From positions 1-64,000 of the forward strand of contig VGDM01000002.1 of NCBI GenBank assembly GCA_016869715.1: a stretch of 64,000 nucleotides of DNA, read 5' to 3'. This stretch comes from Alphaproteobacteria bacterium (GTDB lineage Bacteria > Pseudomonadota > Alphaproteobacteria > Acetobacterales > Acetobacteraceae). Positions 10,776-23,951 of the stretch are shown in pieces (position 1 is the stretch's first letter; every line of letters starts with the position of its first letter). The notes beneath the pieces were generated by a model, which made no database searches, was not told the DNA's origin, and was given only the letters and a program-made list of their open reading frames with translations. The position numbers and the translations under genes are program-made.

Positions 10776-11564
10776 TCAGCCCTTGCCGCCCGCGAAAAAG
10801 CGCGTGAAATCTGGCTTGCGCTTTTCCTGAAACGCCGCGACCGCTTCCGCCGCTTCCGGCCCGCGCAGCAGCGCACCGAAGGCCGCGAATTCCACCTGCA
10901 TGTGTTCTGCGATGCGCGCGGCATCGGCGCGCCTCAGCAGTGCCTTGGTTTGCGCCATGGCCGCTGGCGGCTTGGCCGCCAAGGCGCGCGCCTTGCCTTC
11001 CGCATGCGCCAGCAATGCGCCTGCCGGCACCACGGCATTGATGATGCCGGCACGCAAAGCGACGTCCGGCGCAAAGGCATCCCCCAACATCAGTAATTCA
11101 TTGGCAAGCAATGGCCCGCCGCGCATGGGCGCCAGCAGGGATGAACCACCTTCCGGGCAAAGCCCCAAATCCACGAAAGGCATGCGGAAGATGGCGTTAT
11201 CCCCGGCATAAACCAGGTCACAATGCAAAAGCAGTGTCGTGCCAATGCCAATCGCATAACCTGCCACCGCCGCCACTACAGGCTTCGGGCATTCGCCAAG
11301 TGCCGCCAGCATTTCCCGCGCGGGGGAGGGGACTTCCACCTGCTGTTCACCACGTACCCGAAAATCCACGACATCATTGCCAGAGGTGAAACAGGCATCG
11401 CCGCCCGTGATCAGAATGGCGCGAATGGCGGGCGTGGCCGCAGCCTCCCGCAGCGCTGCCGCCATCGCGTTATACATCGCGCGTGTGAGCGCGTTTTTCT
11501 TCTCCGGCCGGTTCAGGCGAATGATGCGCAGCCCCGCATCATCGGCGATCTCGATTTCGGACAT
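10776..11564 (-). CDS. Enoyl-CoA hydratase/isomerase family protein
   Basis: RLNRPEKKNALTRAMYNAM...CFTSGNDVVDF...VVAAVAGYAIGIGTTLLLHCDLVYA. Confidence 0.92.
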   Translation of the reverse strand: MSEIEIADDAGLRIIRLNRPEKKNALTRAMYNAMAAALREAAATPAIRAILITGGDACFTSGNDVVDFRVRGEQQVEVPSPAREMLAALGECPKPVVAAVAGYAIGIGTTLLLHCDLVYAGDNAIFRMPFVDLGLCPEGGSSLLAPMRGGPLLANELLMLGDAFAPDVALRAGIINAVVPAGALLAHAEGKARALAAKPPAAMAQTKALLRRADAARIAEHMQVEFAAFGALLRGPEAAEAVAAFQEKRKPDFTRFFAGGKG

Positions 11565-11641
11565 TTGGCGTTCCTCAAACAGAAATGGGCGGGGTGGTGG
11601 CGGCGATCCCTTCTGGGATCATGCCGGCTTCAGCAAGTGCG

Positions 11642-12412
11642 TCAAATCGCCGTATAGCCGCCATCCACCGCCCAAGACACGCCCGTCACAAAGCTTGCTT
11701 TCGGGCTGCACAGCCATACCACCGCTTCGGCGATCTCATTTGCCTGGCCCATGCGTACCATGGGCACGCGCGCCAGAATGCGCTCACCGCGCCGGCGCAT
11801 CGTCTGCTCGGTCATTGGTGTTTCGATATAGCCCGGGCAAACCGCATTGACGCGGATGTTATCCTCGGCATGGTCAGCGGCGGCTGTCTTCGTGAGGCCC
11901 ACCACACCATGCTTTGCCGCAACATAGGCAGAGGAACTAGCCGATCCGATCAACCCAAGGATCGAAGCCGTATTGATGATGACGCCGCCCAAAGCCTGCA
12001 CGCGCATTTGTGCCACTTCATGGCGCAGGCATAGCCAAACGCCAGTCAGATTCACCTCAATCAAGCGGCGCCATGCTTCGGGCGCGACATCCGCGATTTT
12101 CTGCGCCCCGGCATTCACCTGATACGGGGCAATGCCAGCATTGTTGAAGGCGCAGTCAAGGCCACCAAAGGCATCCACCGTGGCGGCGATCATGGCTTTT
12201 ACTGCGTCATCATCCGTGACATCACAGGCAATGGCGAGCGCTTGCCCACCCATCGCCTCGATCTCGGTGACGGTGCGTTGCGCGGCTTCCTCCAGGATAT
12301 CCGCCACCGCGACCCGCGCACCCTCGCGCGCAAAAGCGAGCGCGGTCGCGCGCCCTATGCCAGAGGCGCCGCCAGTCACAAGCGCGCTCTTGCCCACCAG
12401 ATCGCGTGTCAT
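11642..12412 (-). CDS. SDR-family oxidoreductase
   Basis: SALVTGGASGIGRATALAFAREG, NNAGIAPYQ, YVAAKHGVVGLTK. Confidence 0.92.
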   Translation of the reverse strand: MTRDLVGKSALVTGGASGIGRATALAFAREGARVAVADILEEAAQRTVTEIEAMGGQALAIACDVTDDDAVKAMIAATVDAFGGLDCAFNNAGIAPYQVNAGAQKIADVAPEAWRRLIEVNLTGVWLCLRHEVAQMRVQALGGVIINTASILGLIGSASSSAYVAAKHGVVGLTKTAAADHAEDNIRVNAVCPGYIETPMTEQTMRRRGERILARVPMVRMGQANEIAEAVVWLCSPKASFVTGVSWAVDGGYTAI

Positions 12413-12622
12413 TTTTCAGCCTTTCTTGTCTTGCGCCTGCGCTGATCTGTATTGTCCCGCTGGAAAGCGCGGTGCGGCTTCGTGAAAGGTCAGCGGTATG
12501 AAGCTGGCGGGCGAATATGTGGTCATGGTGGCCTCCTGCCCTACAATGCTCACCCACCGCGCGGGTATCGGCAAGCCCGCCTTCCCATGCCATAAAGCAC
12601 CCGAAAACAAAGGGGAGAGACC

Positions 12623-13372
12623 ATGTCCAGAAAAACCATGCTGATCACCGGCGCGGGGCGCGGCATTGGCGCGGCCACAGCGCGCATGGCCGCCACCCGT
12701 GGCTATGATTTATGCCTGACCTATCAGCAGGATCGCGCGAGCGCCGAAGCGGTGCAGCGTGATTGCGAAGCGGCGGGGGCAAAAGTGCTGCTGCTGCAAG
12801 GCTCGGTCGAGGATGAGGCGCATGCGATCGCCGCCTTTGACGCCGTCATGCAACATTTCGGGCGGATTGATGTGCTGGTGAATAATGCTGGTGGCACCGG
12901 ACCGCGCGGGCGGCTGGAGAGCATTACCCATGCCGGCTGGGCCAATACCATGGGCGCCAATGTCACCGGTCTTGCCATGTTCTGCCGCGAAGCGGTGAAG
13001 CGCATGTCGACCAAGCATGGCGCAAAGGGCGGTGCGATTGTGAATGTCTCCTCCCGCGCCTCAGAACTCGGCAGCGCCGGCGAATATGTCCATTACGCGG
13101 CGAGCAAGGCGGCGGTGGATACGCTCACCATCGGGCTCGCGCGCGAAGTGGCGCAGGAAGGCATGCGGGTGAATGCGGTCAATCCCGGCCTGATTGAAAC
13201 GGAAATCCATGCCCGTGGCGGGGCGCCGGATCGGCTTGCGCGGCTTGGCCCGCTGGTGCCGATGGGCCGGCCGGGTAAGCCCGAGGAGGTGGCGGAATGC
13301 ATCCTGTTCCTTGCCTCAGACGCGGCTTCCTATGTGACGGCGGCCTGCCTGCAGGTGGGTGGCGGGCGCTGA
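12623..13372 (+). CDS. SDR-family oxidoreductase
   Basis: MLITGAGRGIGAATARMAATRGYDLCLTYQQD, NNAGGTG, YAASKAAVDTLT. Confidence 0.92.
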   Translation: MSRKTMLITGAGRGIGAATARMAATRGYDLCLTYQQDRASAEAVQRDCEAAGAKVLLLQGSVEDEAHAIAAFDAVMQHFGRIDVLVNNAGGTGPRGRLESITHAGWANTMGANVTGLAMFCREAVKRMSTKHGAKGGAIVNVSSRASELGSAGEYVHYAASKAAVDTLTIGLAREVAQEGMRVNAVNPGLIETEIHARGGAPDRLARLGPLVPMGRPGKPEEVAECILFLASDAASYVTAACLQVGGGR

Positions 13373-13415
13373 TCACATCATTTTTTAACCGAAAGCGCGT
13401 AAACCGGGCCTTGTC

Positions 13416-14517
13416 ATGACCGCAAGACGCTTCGACGCACTGGTGATTGGTGGTGGGCTCGCGGGCTCCGCAATTGCCTAGGGCCTCGGGGCGAAGGACT
13501 ATCGGTTGCGCTGCTGGATGAGGGTGACGCTGCCTATCGCGCCAGCCGCGGAATTTTCGGCCTGGTCTGGGAGCAATCCAAGGGGCTCGGCGTGCCCTGG
13601 TATCGGCGCTGGACACGGCAATCGGCAGAAACCTGGGCCGCTTTGGCGGATGATCTGGCGAAGCAGACCGGTCTTTCGCTTGGTCTGTCTCAGCCGGACG
13701 GGCTGCATTTGTGTCTTTCCGATTAAGAAATGAAAGACCGTGAAACCCGCCTGGGACAGATGAAGCGCGAAGCGGGCAACTATGGCTTTGACTATCGCAT
13801 GCTGGATGCGCGGGAAGCGCGTGAGATGCTGCCCGGCTTTGGCCCCGCCGTGGTGGGGGCTTCTTTCACGCCCTATGATGGGCATGTCAGCCTGCTGGCG
13901 CTTCGTCGCAGCCTACATTACGGTTTCAACGCGCTTGGCGGGGTTTATCTGCCCAATGTGAAGATCACCGGCATCGCAACGGCACCGCGCATTTCCTGCT
14001 GGAGTGCTACCTTGGCATCATTTAGGCGGAACGTACGGTGCTGGCGGCTGGCCTTGGCAATGCGGCGCTTGGCACGCATTTCGGGCTGAAGGCGCCGGTC
14101 CGCCCGCAGCGCGGCCAGGTGCTGGTGACGGAGAGAACGCGCGCAGCCCTGCCCATGCCGACCACCACCATTCGCCAAACCGGAGAGGCCAGCATCATGT
14201 TGGGCGATAGCGTGGAGGAAGTGGGGTTTGACACACGCCAGTCTCAGCGGGTGATGGCGGAAATTGCCCATCGCGCGGCGCTCTGTTTTCCCTGGATTGG
14301 CAAGCTGAATGTGCTGCGCACCTGGTCTGCGCTTCGCGTCATGTCGCCCGATGGGCTGCCCATTTATGAGCAATCCGAAACCCTGCCCGGCGCCTTCACG
14401 GCGAATTGCCATTCCGGCGTCACACTCGCCGCCGCGCATGGCAAGCGGCTGGCACCCATGATTTCGCGCGGAGAACTTGACCCCTTCCTGGCGCCATTCT
14501 CGGCAAAGCGCTTTTGA
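13416..14517 (+). pseudogene. FAD-dependent amine/opine oxidase subunit (OoxB/HcnC-like), degraded
   Basis: MTARRFDALVIGGGLAGSAIA* then frameshift to GLSVALLDEGDAAYRASRGIFGLVWEQSKG...; in-frame stops at 13479, 13724, 14023; C-terminal part intact to 14517. Confidence 0.85.
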
Positions 14518-14813
14518 TGTTTCGCACGCGCCACGATCATCGGCCGGAGATGGTGCAGGTTTTTGTCGAAGGCCGCGCCCTGATGGTGCCGGAAGGCAGC
14601 AGCGCCGCCGCTGCCATGCTGATTGCAGGCCTGCCGGCCATGCGTGAAACGCCGGTCTCGGGCAGCCCGCGCTTGCCCTGGTGCATGATGGGCGCTTGCT
14701 TCGATTGCCTGGCCGAAATTGACGGTGTCGCGAACCGGCAAGCCTGTATGGTTCCGGTCGCTGCCGGCAGGTGCATCGCCCGCCAGCATGGCGCGCGGGA
14801 GGTGCCGCGATGA
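14517..14813 (+). CDS. (2Fe-2S)-binding protein, small subunit of opine oxidase/HcnA/SoxA-like dehydrogenase
   Basis: VQVFVEGRALMVPEGSSAAAAMLIAG...RLPWCMMGACFDCLAEIDGVANRQACMVPV; Fer2_4-type cysteine pattern. Confidence 0.85.
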   Translation: MFRTRHDHRPEMVQVFVEGRALMVPEGSSAAAAMLIAGLPAMRETPVSGSPRLPWCMMGACFDCLAEIDGVANRQACMVPVAAGRCIARQHGAREVPR

Positions 14814-16158
14814 ACCTTGTGCCCGTCAAGACAAGCCCAGCGCCAAGCAAGTTTGATCTCGCCATCATTGGTGCGGGGCCGGCTGGCATGGCGGCCGCGA
14901 TCACTGCACGGGAATGCGAGCTTTCTGTCCTGGTGGTTCATGAAAATGCGGCACCTGGCGGGCAGGTTTCGGCGCTGCTGAATTGGCCGGTGCCGATCCT
15001 GCCTTGGCGCGTGACATGGCGCCGGGGCTTGATCTGATCGCGCGGTTTCGGGCGCTGGATATCACCTATCGCCCTGGCGCCACGCTTTGGATGCTGGATC
15101 CCGATACTGGTACGCTTTCGGTTTCGCGTTTGGGTGAAAGTGTAGATTTCGTCGCAGAGCGTATTCTGCTCGCGACCGGGGCGCAGGAAAGACCCGTGCC
15201 CATTCCGGGCTGGACGCTGCCTGGGGTGATGTCTGCCGGGGCAGCGCAGATTGCGCTGAAGACCGCTGGCATGGTGCCATCGGGCAGGGTAGTGCTGGCA
15301 GGGCAGGGGCCGCTGATGTGGCTGCTCGCCAATCAATTGATCCGCGCGGGTGTGCTGCCGGTGCTCGTCGAAACGCGCACTCAGCCCATTCTGCGCACGG
15401 CTTTGATACAGGACGGGATTTTCAGCGGCTTTGTGCAGCTTGCCAAAGGCATTGGGCTGATCCTGAAGGCGCGTCAGTCCGGCATGCGGGTAATTACGGG
15501 GGTAAAGCATTTGCGCGCGGAAGGCAGCCCGCGGGTGCAGGGGCTGCGCTTTCAAGGCGGCTATGAAGCCTGCGATACGCTGCTGCTGCATGAAGGGGTC
15601 ATCCCCTCCACGCATATTTCCATGGCGATTTGCTTGGAACATGGTTGGGATCCACAACAGCTTTGTTGGCGCCCCAAGCTTGATGTCTTCGACGCGTCTT
15701 CCCATTCGCGGATTGCGGCGGCAGGTGATGGTGCGGTGATTGGCGGCTGGGAAGCCGCTGTGGCGGTGGGGCAATTGGCCGCGTTGGATGCGGGGCTTCG
15801 GCTTGGGCGCATTGCGCGCGCGGATCGGGATGCCCGCGCGGAAGTGAGTGCGGCGGCGTTGTTGCAAGCCCGTGCGCTCCGCCCCTTTTTGGACGCGCTT
15901 TACGCACCATGACAGGAAATCCTGGCGCCGCCTGAGGAATCCACCATCATCTGCCGGTGTGAGGAAGTGACGGCGGGGTCTTTGCGCTGGGCGGCGGCGA
16001 TTGGCGCAAACGGCCCCAATCAGGCCAAGGCCTATTTGCGCTGCGGCATGGGCCCCTGCCAGGGGCGGCTTTGCGGCCCGACTGTGGCGGCGGTGATCGC
16101 GGAGACGCGGAGTGTGCCGGTGGAAGAAGTCGGGCATTTCCGCCCCCGCGCGCTCTAA
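14810..16158 (+). pseudogene. FAD/NAD(P)-binding subunit with C-terminal BFD-like [2Fe-2S] domain (OoxA/HcnB-like), degraded
   Basis: FDLAIIGAGPAGMAAAITARE...GGQ then frameshift near 15000 to LARDMAPGLDLIARF...; in-frame TGA at 15910; downstream IICRCEEVTAGSLRWA...RCGMGPCQGRLCG. Confidence 0.85.
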
Positions 16159-16213
16159 AAGCCGATCACAGTCAATGAGTTGGCCGGTCCGCCACAAGGG
16201 GCGGATCGGCTTT
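16159..16213 (+). terminator. Terminator-like nested hairpin
   Basis: AAAGCCGATC ... GATCGGCTTT arms with inner TCCGCC/GGCGGA, right after the 16158 stop; weak T tail. Confidence 0.4.
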
Positions 16214-16269
16214 CCTGACGCTAGCTTAGCAAATTGCGTGCCGGCCTGCGAAAGCGCTAACAAAACATC

Positions 16270-17751
16270 ATGAATAATTAAAAGCGACTCGCGCGCCGTG
16301 TTCTCGTGCTGGGTGCTGCCTCGGCGGGGCTTTCGGCAAGCCTGCCGCCACGCTCAAGCGCGGCTTCGCGCATGGCGCAGGAAAACCTTGCGCGCCGGCT
16401 GGACGTTCTCGCCGAAGATGGGCTTGATCCGCGCCATTATGATCTGCCGGGTAGTGCGCTGATGTCGCGCGCCGAAGCGGCCTTGCGGGATTTGGTACTG
16501 GGCCGTGTGGCGGCGTTGCCAGGGCGCGTGGTTATCCGGCGCGATGCAGCGCGGGCCGATTTCCCTGCCTGACGCGACAGGCTTTATGCCAGTGCCGATC
16601 CGGCGAGTGTGCTGGATCAGGCCGCAGCACTCCATCCCGATGCGACGTCGATCAAGGCGGAACTCGCGCGGCTGCGTGCCATTGCGACGCGCGGTGGTTG
16701 GGCGGCCATTGAAGGCAATCTTGCCAGCACCTTGTAACCGGGCAGCCATAATGTGGCGCGGGTGCCGCAGCTGCGTGCGCGGCTGGCGGTGACGGACGCT
16801 GAAGTGCAGCGCGGCACAGTGGATGAAAACGCCAGCTACGATGCGCGGCTGCAAGCGGCGGTTCGGCGCTTTCAGGTCGCAGAAGGGCTGGAAGCCGGTG
16901 GCCGCATCGGGCGCCTTAACTGGGCTGCCTTGAATACGCCGGTCCAAACCAAGATCGGCCGGTTTTGCACGGCGCTTGATTTGCGCCGCGGCCTGGCTGC
17001 CCCGCCCGATCGGAGCATTGAGGTGAATATCCCACATTTCCGCCTGAAACTCAATGATGCCGGGCGCGTGGTGCAGGATATGGCCGTGGTGGTGGGCCGG
17101 GTGGATCGGCAAACCCCCACGCTCGACGTCAGGCTGGTCGCCGTGCAAGTCAACCCATCCTGGGGTGTGCCGGATCGCAATGCGTGGGAGGATTTGCTGC
17201 AGCGCCTCCACCGCGACCCCGTTCACATGCAGGCCATGGGTTATCGGCTTTATCAGAGGATTGATGGCGAGCTTACGCAAGTTGACGCGACCACGGTGGA
17301 TTTCAGCGCCTATTCCAAGGATCGCTTCCCGTTCATCATCCGCCAGGACCCCTGTGAGGTGAATGCGCTTGGGCGGATCAAATTCGTGATGCCGAACCGC
17401 GATGATATTTTCATGCATGACACGCCAAATCGGCATTTGTTCCGCCGCCCGGACCGCGCCTTTTCATCGGGCTGCATTCGGCTTGAACGGCCGATGGAGT
17501 TGCTGGCGGAAGCCTTCAGTGGCATGCCGACCTGGAACCAGGTACGCTTTGATCGCGTCCTGGAAGGCGGCGCGACGCAGGGCGTTTCACTCGCGCGGGC
17601 AATCCCGGCGCGCCTTCATTATGACACGGTGATAGTTGAAGCAGGCATCGTGGTTATGCGCCGAGATATTTACGGGCTTGATGCCGCCTATCTCCGCGTG
17701 CTGGATGCAGCGCGCAGCGATAGGCTGGCGGAGGCTTCGCACCGGCAGTGA
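16270..17751 (+). pseudogene. L,D-transpeptidase (YcbB/LdtD-like) with three in-frame stops in the N-terminal half
   Basis: MNN*KRLARRVLVLGAAS..., stops at 16279, 16570, 16735; downstream intact IEVNIPHFRLKL...VNPSWGVP...FVMPNRDDIFMHDTPNRHLFRRPDRAFSSGCIRLE catalytic region. Confidence 0.82.
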
Positions 17752-17773
17752 CTCTGTAAGGCGGGGTTCGGAT

Positions 17774-21173
<3,400 letters not shown>

Positions 21174-21236
21174 GCCTTCCCTTATTTCAAAGACAGATGG
21201 CGTGATCCGGGAAACTGGGTCACGCTGTTTTGCGGA

Positions 21237-21280
21237 GCATTTTCAACCCAAGTGGCAACACTTGGCAGCTCGGAAAATGC
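21237..21280 (+). repeat. 44-bp nested-hairpin repeat, copy A
   Basis: GCATTTTCAACCCAAGTGGCAACACTTGGCAGCTCGGAAAATGC. Confidence 0.9.
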
Positions 21281-21295
21281 GACCGGCGGGAGTTG

Positions 21296-21339
21296 GCATT
21301 TTCAAGCCAAGTGGCAATACTTCGCGACCCGGAAAATGC
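21296..21339 (+). repeat. 44-bp nested-hairpin repeat, copy B
   Basis: GCATTTTCAAGCCAAGTGGCAATACTTCGCGACCCGGAAAATGC. Confidence 0.9.
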
Positions 21340-21355
21340 GACCAAACGGAAGTTG

Positions 21356-21399
21356 GCATTTTCAAGCCAAGTGGCAACACTTGGCAGCTCGGAAAATGC
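21356..21399 (+). repeat. 44-bp nested-hairpin repeat, copy C
   Basis: GCATTTTCAAGCCAAGTGGCAACACTTGGCAGCTCGGAAAATGC. Confidence 0.92.
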
Positions 21400-21493
21400 G
21401 ACCAGACAGAGATTCAGAAAGATAGCCGTGAACCAACAGGCACGGAAATCGCACCGGCGTCAGCAGCCGTCCGCATCACGACACCAGCAATCC

Positions 21494-21835
21494 TCAATCC
21501 ACAATGAACAGCTTCGCCCCGATATTGGTGCGCGACATATGCGGCTCCGCCCCATCCGCTACCTGATAGGACATGCCAGGCTTCAGCACAAAGACGCGCC
21601 CATCGGCCAAGGTGGTTTCCAATTCGCCTCCAAGCACCAGCAGCACATGCCCCTTTTGGCACCAATGATCCGCGACATAGCCAGGTGAATATTCCACCAT
21701 GCGCACGCGAATTGGGTTTTTCGCCGGGCCGACACGGCGCGTGCGCCACAGCGCTTCACCGGTCACACCCGCATGGCGCGTCGGTTCCACCTGCGCCCAA
21801 TCAGTCGTATCGAAAGCATTGGCAGCCATCTGCAT
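21494..21835 (-). CDS. DHCW-motif cupin fold protein
   Basis: YSPGYVADHWCQKGHVLLVLGGELETTLADGRVFVLKPGMSYQV. Confidence 0.8.
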   Translation of the reverse strand: MQMAANAFDTTDWAQVEPTRHAGVTGEALWRTRRVGPAKNPIRVRMVEYSPGYVADHWCQKGHVLLVLGGELETTLADGRVFVLKPGMSYQVADGAEPHMSRTNIGAKLFIVD

Positions 21836-21848
21836 GCATCAAGAACCC

Positions 21849-22439
21849 TTACGCATGGCCGGCGGCGGAAGAAAGCCAGGCCGGATGCACCTTCAGTTTC
21901 CCAAGCGCGGCATGCCAGGCGGTGCTGGCGTCCTGATGGAATAGCAGCGCCTCATCTGCCGGCACACTCAGCCAGGAATTGCGCTGGATTTCCTCTTCCA
22001 ATTGCCCTGGCGCCCAACCGGCATAGCCAAGCGCCAGCAAGCCCTGGCGCGGCCCCCCGCCGCTGGCAATCGCGCTCAAGATGTCCACGCTGGCCGTGAG
22101 CGCGAGTCCAGTGCTGAACCCAAGGCTGCCATCTGCCGACCAATCATCCGTATGCAGCACAAAACCGCGGCCAGCTTCCACCGGCCCGCCGGACACCAGC
22201 CGGATCTGGCGCTGGGAAGGCACGGTTTTCAGGCCAAGCTGTTTCAGCAATTTGTCGAACGGTAGGCCTTCAATCGGGCGGTTCACCATCAGCCCCATCG
22301 CGCCGTCAGCCGAATGGTTGCACAGGCACACCACGCTTTGCGCAAAGCGCGGGTCTTCCATGCCCGGCATAGCAATCAGCAAATGCCCGGTCAGATAATC
22401 GCCAGCCTTGGCGGCGGCCGCTTTGCCCTTTCTGGCCAT
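21849..22439 (-). CDS. YqgE/AlgH family protein
   Basis: YLTGHLLIAMPGMEDPRFAQSVVCLCNHSADGAMGLMVNRPIEG. Confidence 0.92.
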   Translation of the reverse strand: MARKGKAAAAKAGDYLTGHLLIAMPGMEDPRFAQSVVCLCNHSADGAMGLMVNRPIEGLPFDKLLKQLGLKTVPSQRQIRLVSGGPVEAGRGFVLHTDDWSADGSLGFSTGLALTASVDILSAIASGGGPRQGLLALGYAGWAPGQLEEEIQRNSWLSVPADEALLFHQDASTAWHAALGKLKVHPAWLSSAAGHA

Positions 22440-22583
22440 GGGAAAGATGTGGTGCTGCCCGCGCGCCCCTGCAAGCCTTGTTTTTCGGGGCTTGACCGAG
22501 GGATCATTCGGGCGCATCGCGCTTCTCAGAAAAATGCCAAGCTTTAACGCAACCCCAGTAACCCTGAGTTTAGATGAGGTCCC

Positions 22584-23366
22584 TTGCTCGCGCTTCGTGT
22601 CATTCCCTGCCTGGATGTGATGGATGGTCGCGTCGTTAAGGGCGTGAAATTCGTGGCATTGCGCGACGCCGGGGACCCGGTGGAACAGGCGCGCAATTAT
22701 GACCGCGAAGGCGCGGATGAGATCACCTTCCTTGACATCACCGCCTCGGCCGAAAACCACGATACGATCCTGGATGTGGTCTCCCGCACGGCAGCTGAGG
22801 TCTTCATCCCGCTGACCGTGGGCGGCGGGGTGCGGAGCGTGAATGATGCGCGCCGGCTTTTATTGGCGGGCGCTGATAAGGTTTCGATCAATTCGGCGGC
22901 GGTTTCGGACCCTGATCTGGTGCGCCGCGCGGCCGAGGTTTTCGGCAGCCAGGCCATTGTTATCGCGATTGATGCGCGTCGGCGCGATGTAGGCGGCGGG
23001 TTTGAGGTGTACACCCATGGCGGGCGGCGCGGCACTGGCATGGATGCCATTGCCTGGGCCAGGCAGGTGGAAACGCTGGGCGCGGGGGAAATCCTGCTGA
23101 CCTCCATGGATCGAGATGGCACCAAGCAGGGCTTTGATCTTGAACTGACCGCCGCCGTGCGTGCCGCCACGCGCCTGCCGATTGTGGCATCCGGCGGCGT
23201 TGGGGAATTGCGCCACTTCGTAGAAGGCGCGAAAGCAGGCGCCACCGGTCTGCTCGCGGCCAGTGTTTTCCATTACGGGGTGTTCCGGATTGCGGAGGCC
23301 AAGGCCGCACTTGCTGCCGCTGGTTTGCCCATCCGCCCAGTTAAAAATGTGCAGGAAGCCGCGTAA
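22584..23366 (+). CDS. hisF: Imidazole glycerol phosphate synthase subunit HisF
   Basis: [54 protein letters not shown]. Confidence 0.96.
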   Translation: MLALRVIPCLDVMDGRVVKGVKFVALRDAGDPVEQARNYDREGADEITFLDITASAENHDTILDVVSRTAAEVFIPLTVGGGVRSVNDARRLLLAGADKVSINSAAVSDPDLVRRAAEVFGSQAIVIAIDARRRDVGGGFEVYTHGGRRGTGMDAIAWARQVETLGAGEILLTSMDRDGTKQGFDLELTAAVRAATRLPIVASGGVGELRHFVEGAKAGATGLLAASVFHYGVFRIAEAKAALAAAGLPIRPVKNVQEAA

Positions 23367-23942
23367 ATGGCCAAGGCAACAAAGCCCGGCGAGGCAAAGC
23401 GCGCCAAGGCGAAACCAGCCGAGAAGTTAATGAAAAAGCTCAGCGTCATAGAGAAAATTGCCAAGAAGAAAGCGGCACTGCCATTACCGGGCGGGCTGAA
23501 GGCGAAGCGTGCAAAATTGCCCAAGCGCATTCGCAAGGTGGAAGCGCGCGTGCTGGAACCGCTCAGCATTTCGTCCGCTGGTGTTGATGCCATGATCCTG
23601 GATCGGCTGTGGGAAACGGTGGAACAGCGCCGCCTTGCGGGCGATGTCACCACATCCCATTCGGCACGGCTCATGGCGCGCGGCACCGCCAAGGTCGCCC
23701 AAAAATTCGGCGAAGAAGCGGTGGAGTGCGTGATCGAGGCGACCATCGGCAATCGCGCCGCCACGGTGCTCGAATCAGCCGATGTGCTCTACCACCTGAT
23801 GGTGATCTGGGTGGATGCAGGCATCCGGCCAGACGAAGTCTGGGCCGAATTGGCCCGCAGGCAAGGCATTAGCGGCATTGCCGAAAAGGCAGCGCGACCC
23901 CAGGGCATTATCCGCGCTGCCGGCACCACCAAACTGCCTTAG
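23367..23942 (+). CDS. hisE: Phosphoribosyl-ATP pyrophosphatase HisE with Lys/Ala-rich N-terminal extension
   Basis: [48 protein letters not shown] preceded by ~70 residues rich in K/A. Confidence 0.92.
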   Translation: MAKATKPGEAKRAKAKPAEKLMKKLSVIEKIAKKKAALPLPGGLKAKRAKLPKRIRKVEARVLEPLSISSAGVDAMILDRLWETVEQRRLAGDVTTSHSARLMARGTAKVAQKFGEEAVECVIEATIGNRAATVLESADVLYHLMVIWVDAGIRPDEVWAELARRQGISGIAEKAARPQGIIRAAGTTKLP

Positions 23943-23951
23943 GGTTTAGAG

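Noticed and set aside
14938-16263. 441-aa minus-strand ORF opposite the OoxA/HcnB-like gene
   Set aside because: High-GC shadow ORF: composition rich in R/H/P, no recognisable motifs, antisense to clear protein homology.
21237-21399. Possible short CRISPR array
   Set aside because: Only three units, linkers ~15 bp and similar to each other rather than unique ~30-bp spacers, no cas genes, and the same unit occurs singly elsewhere.
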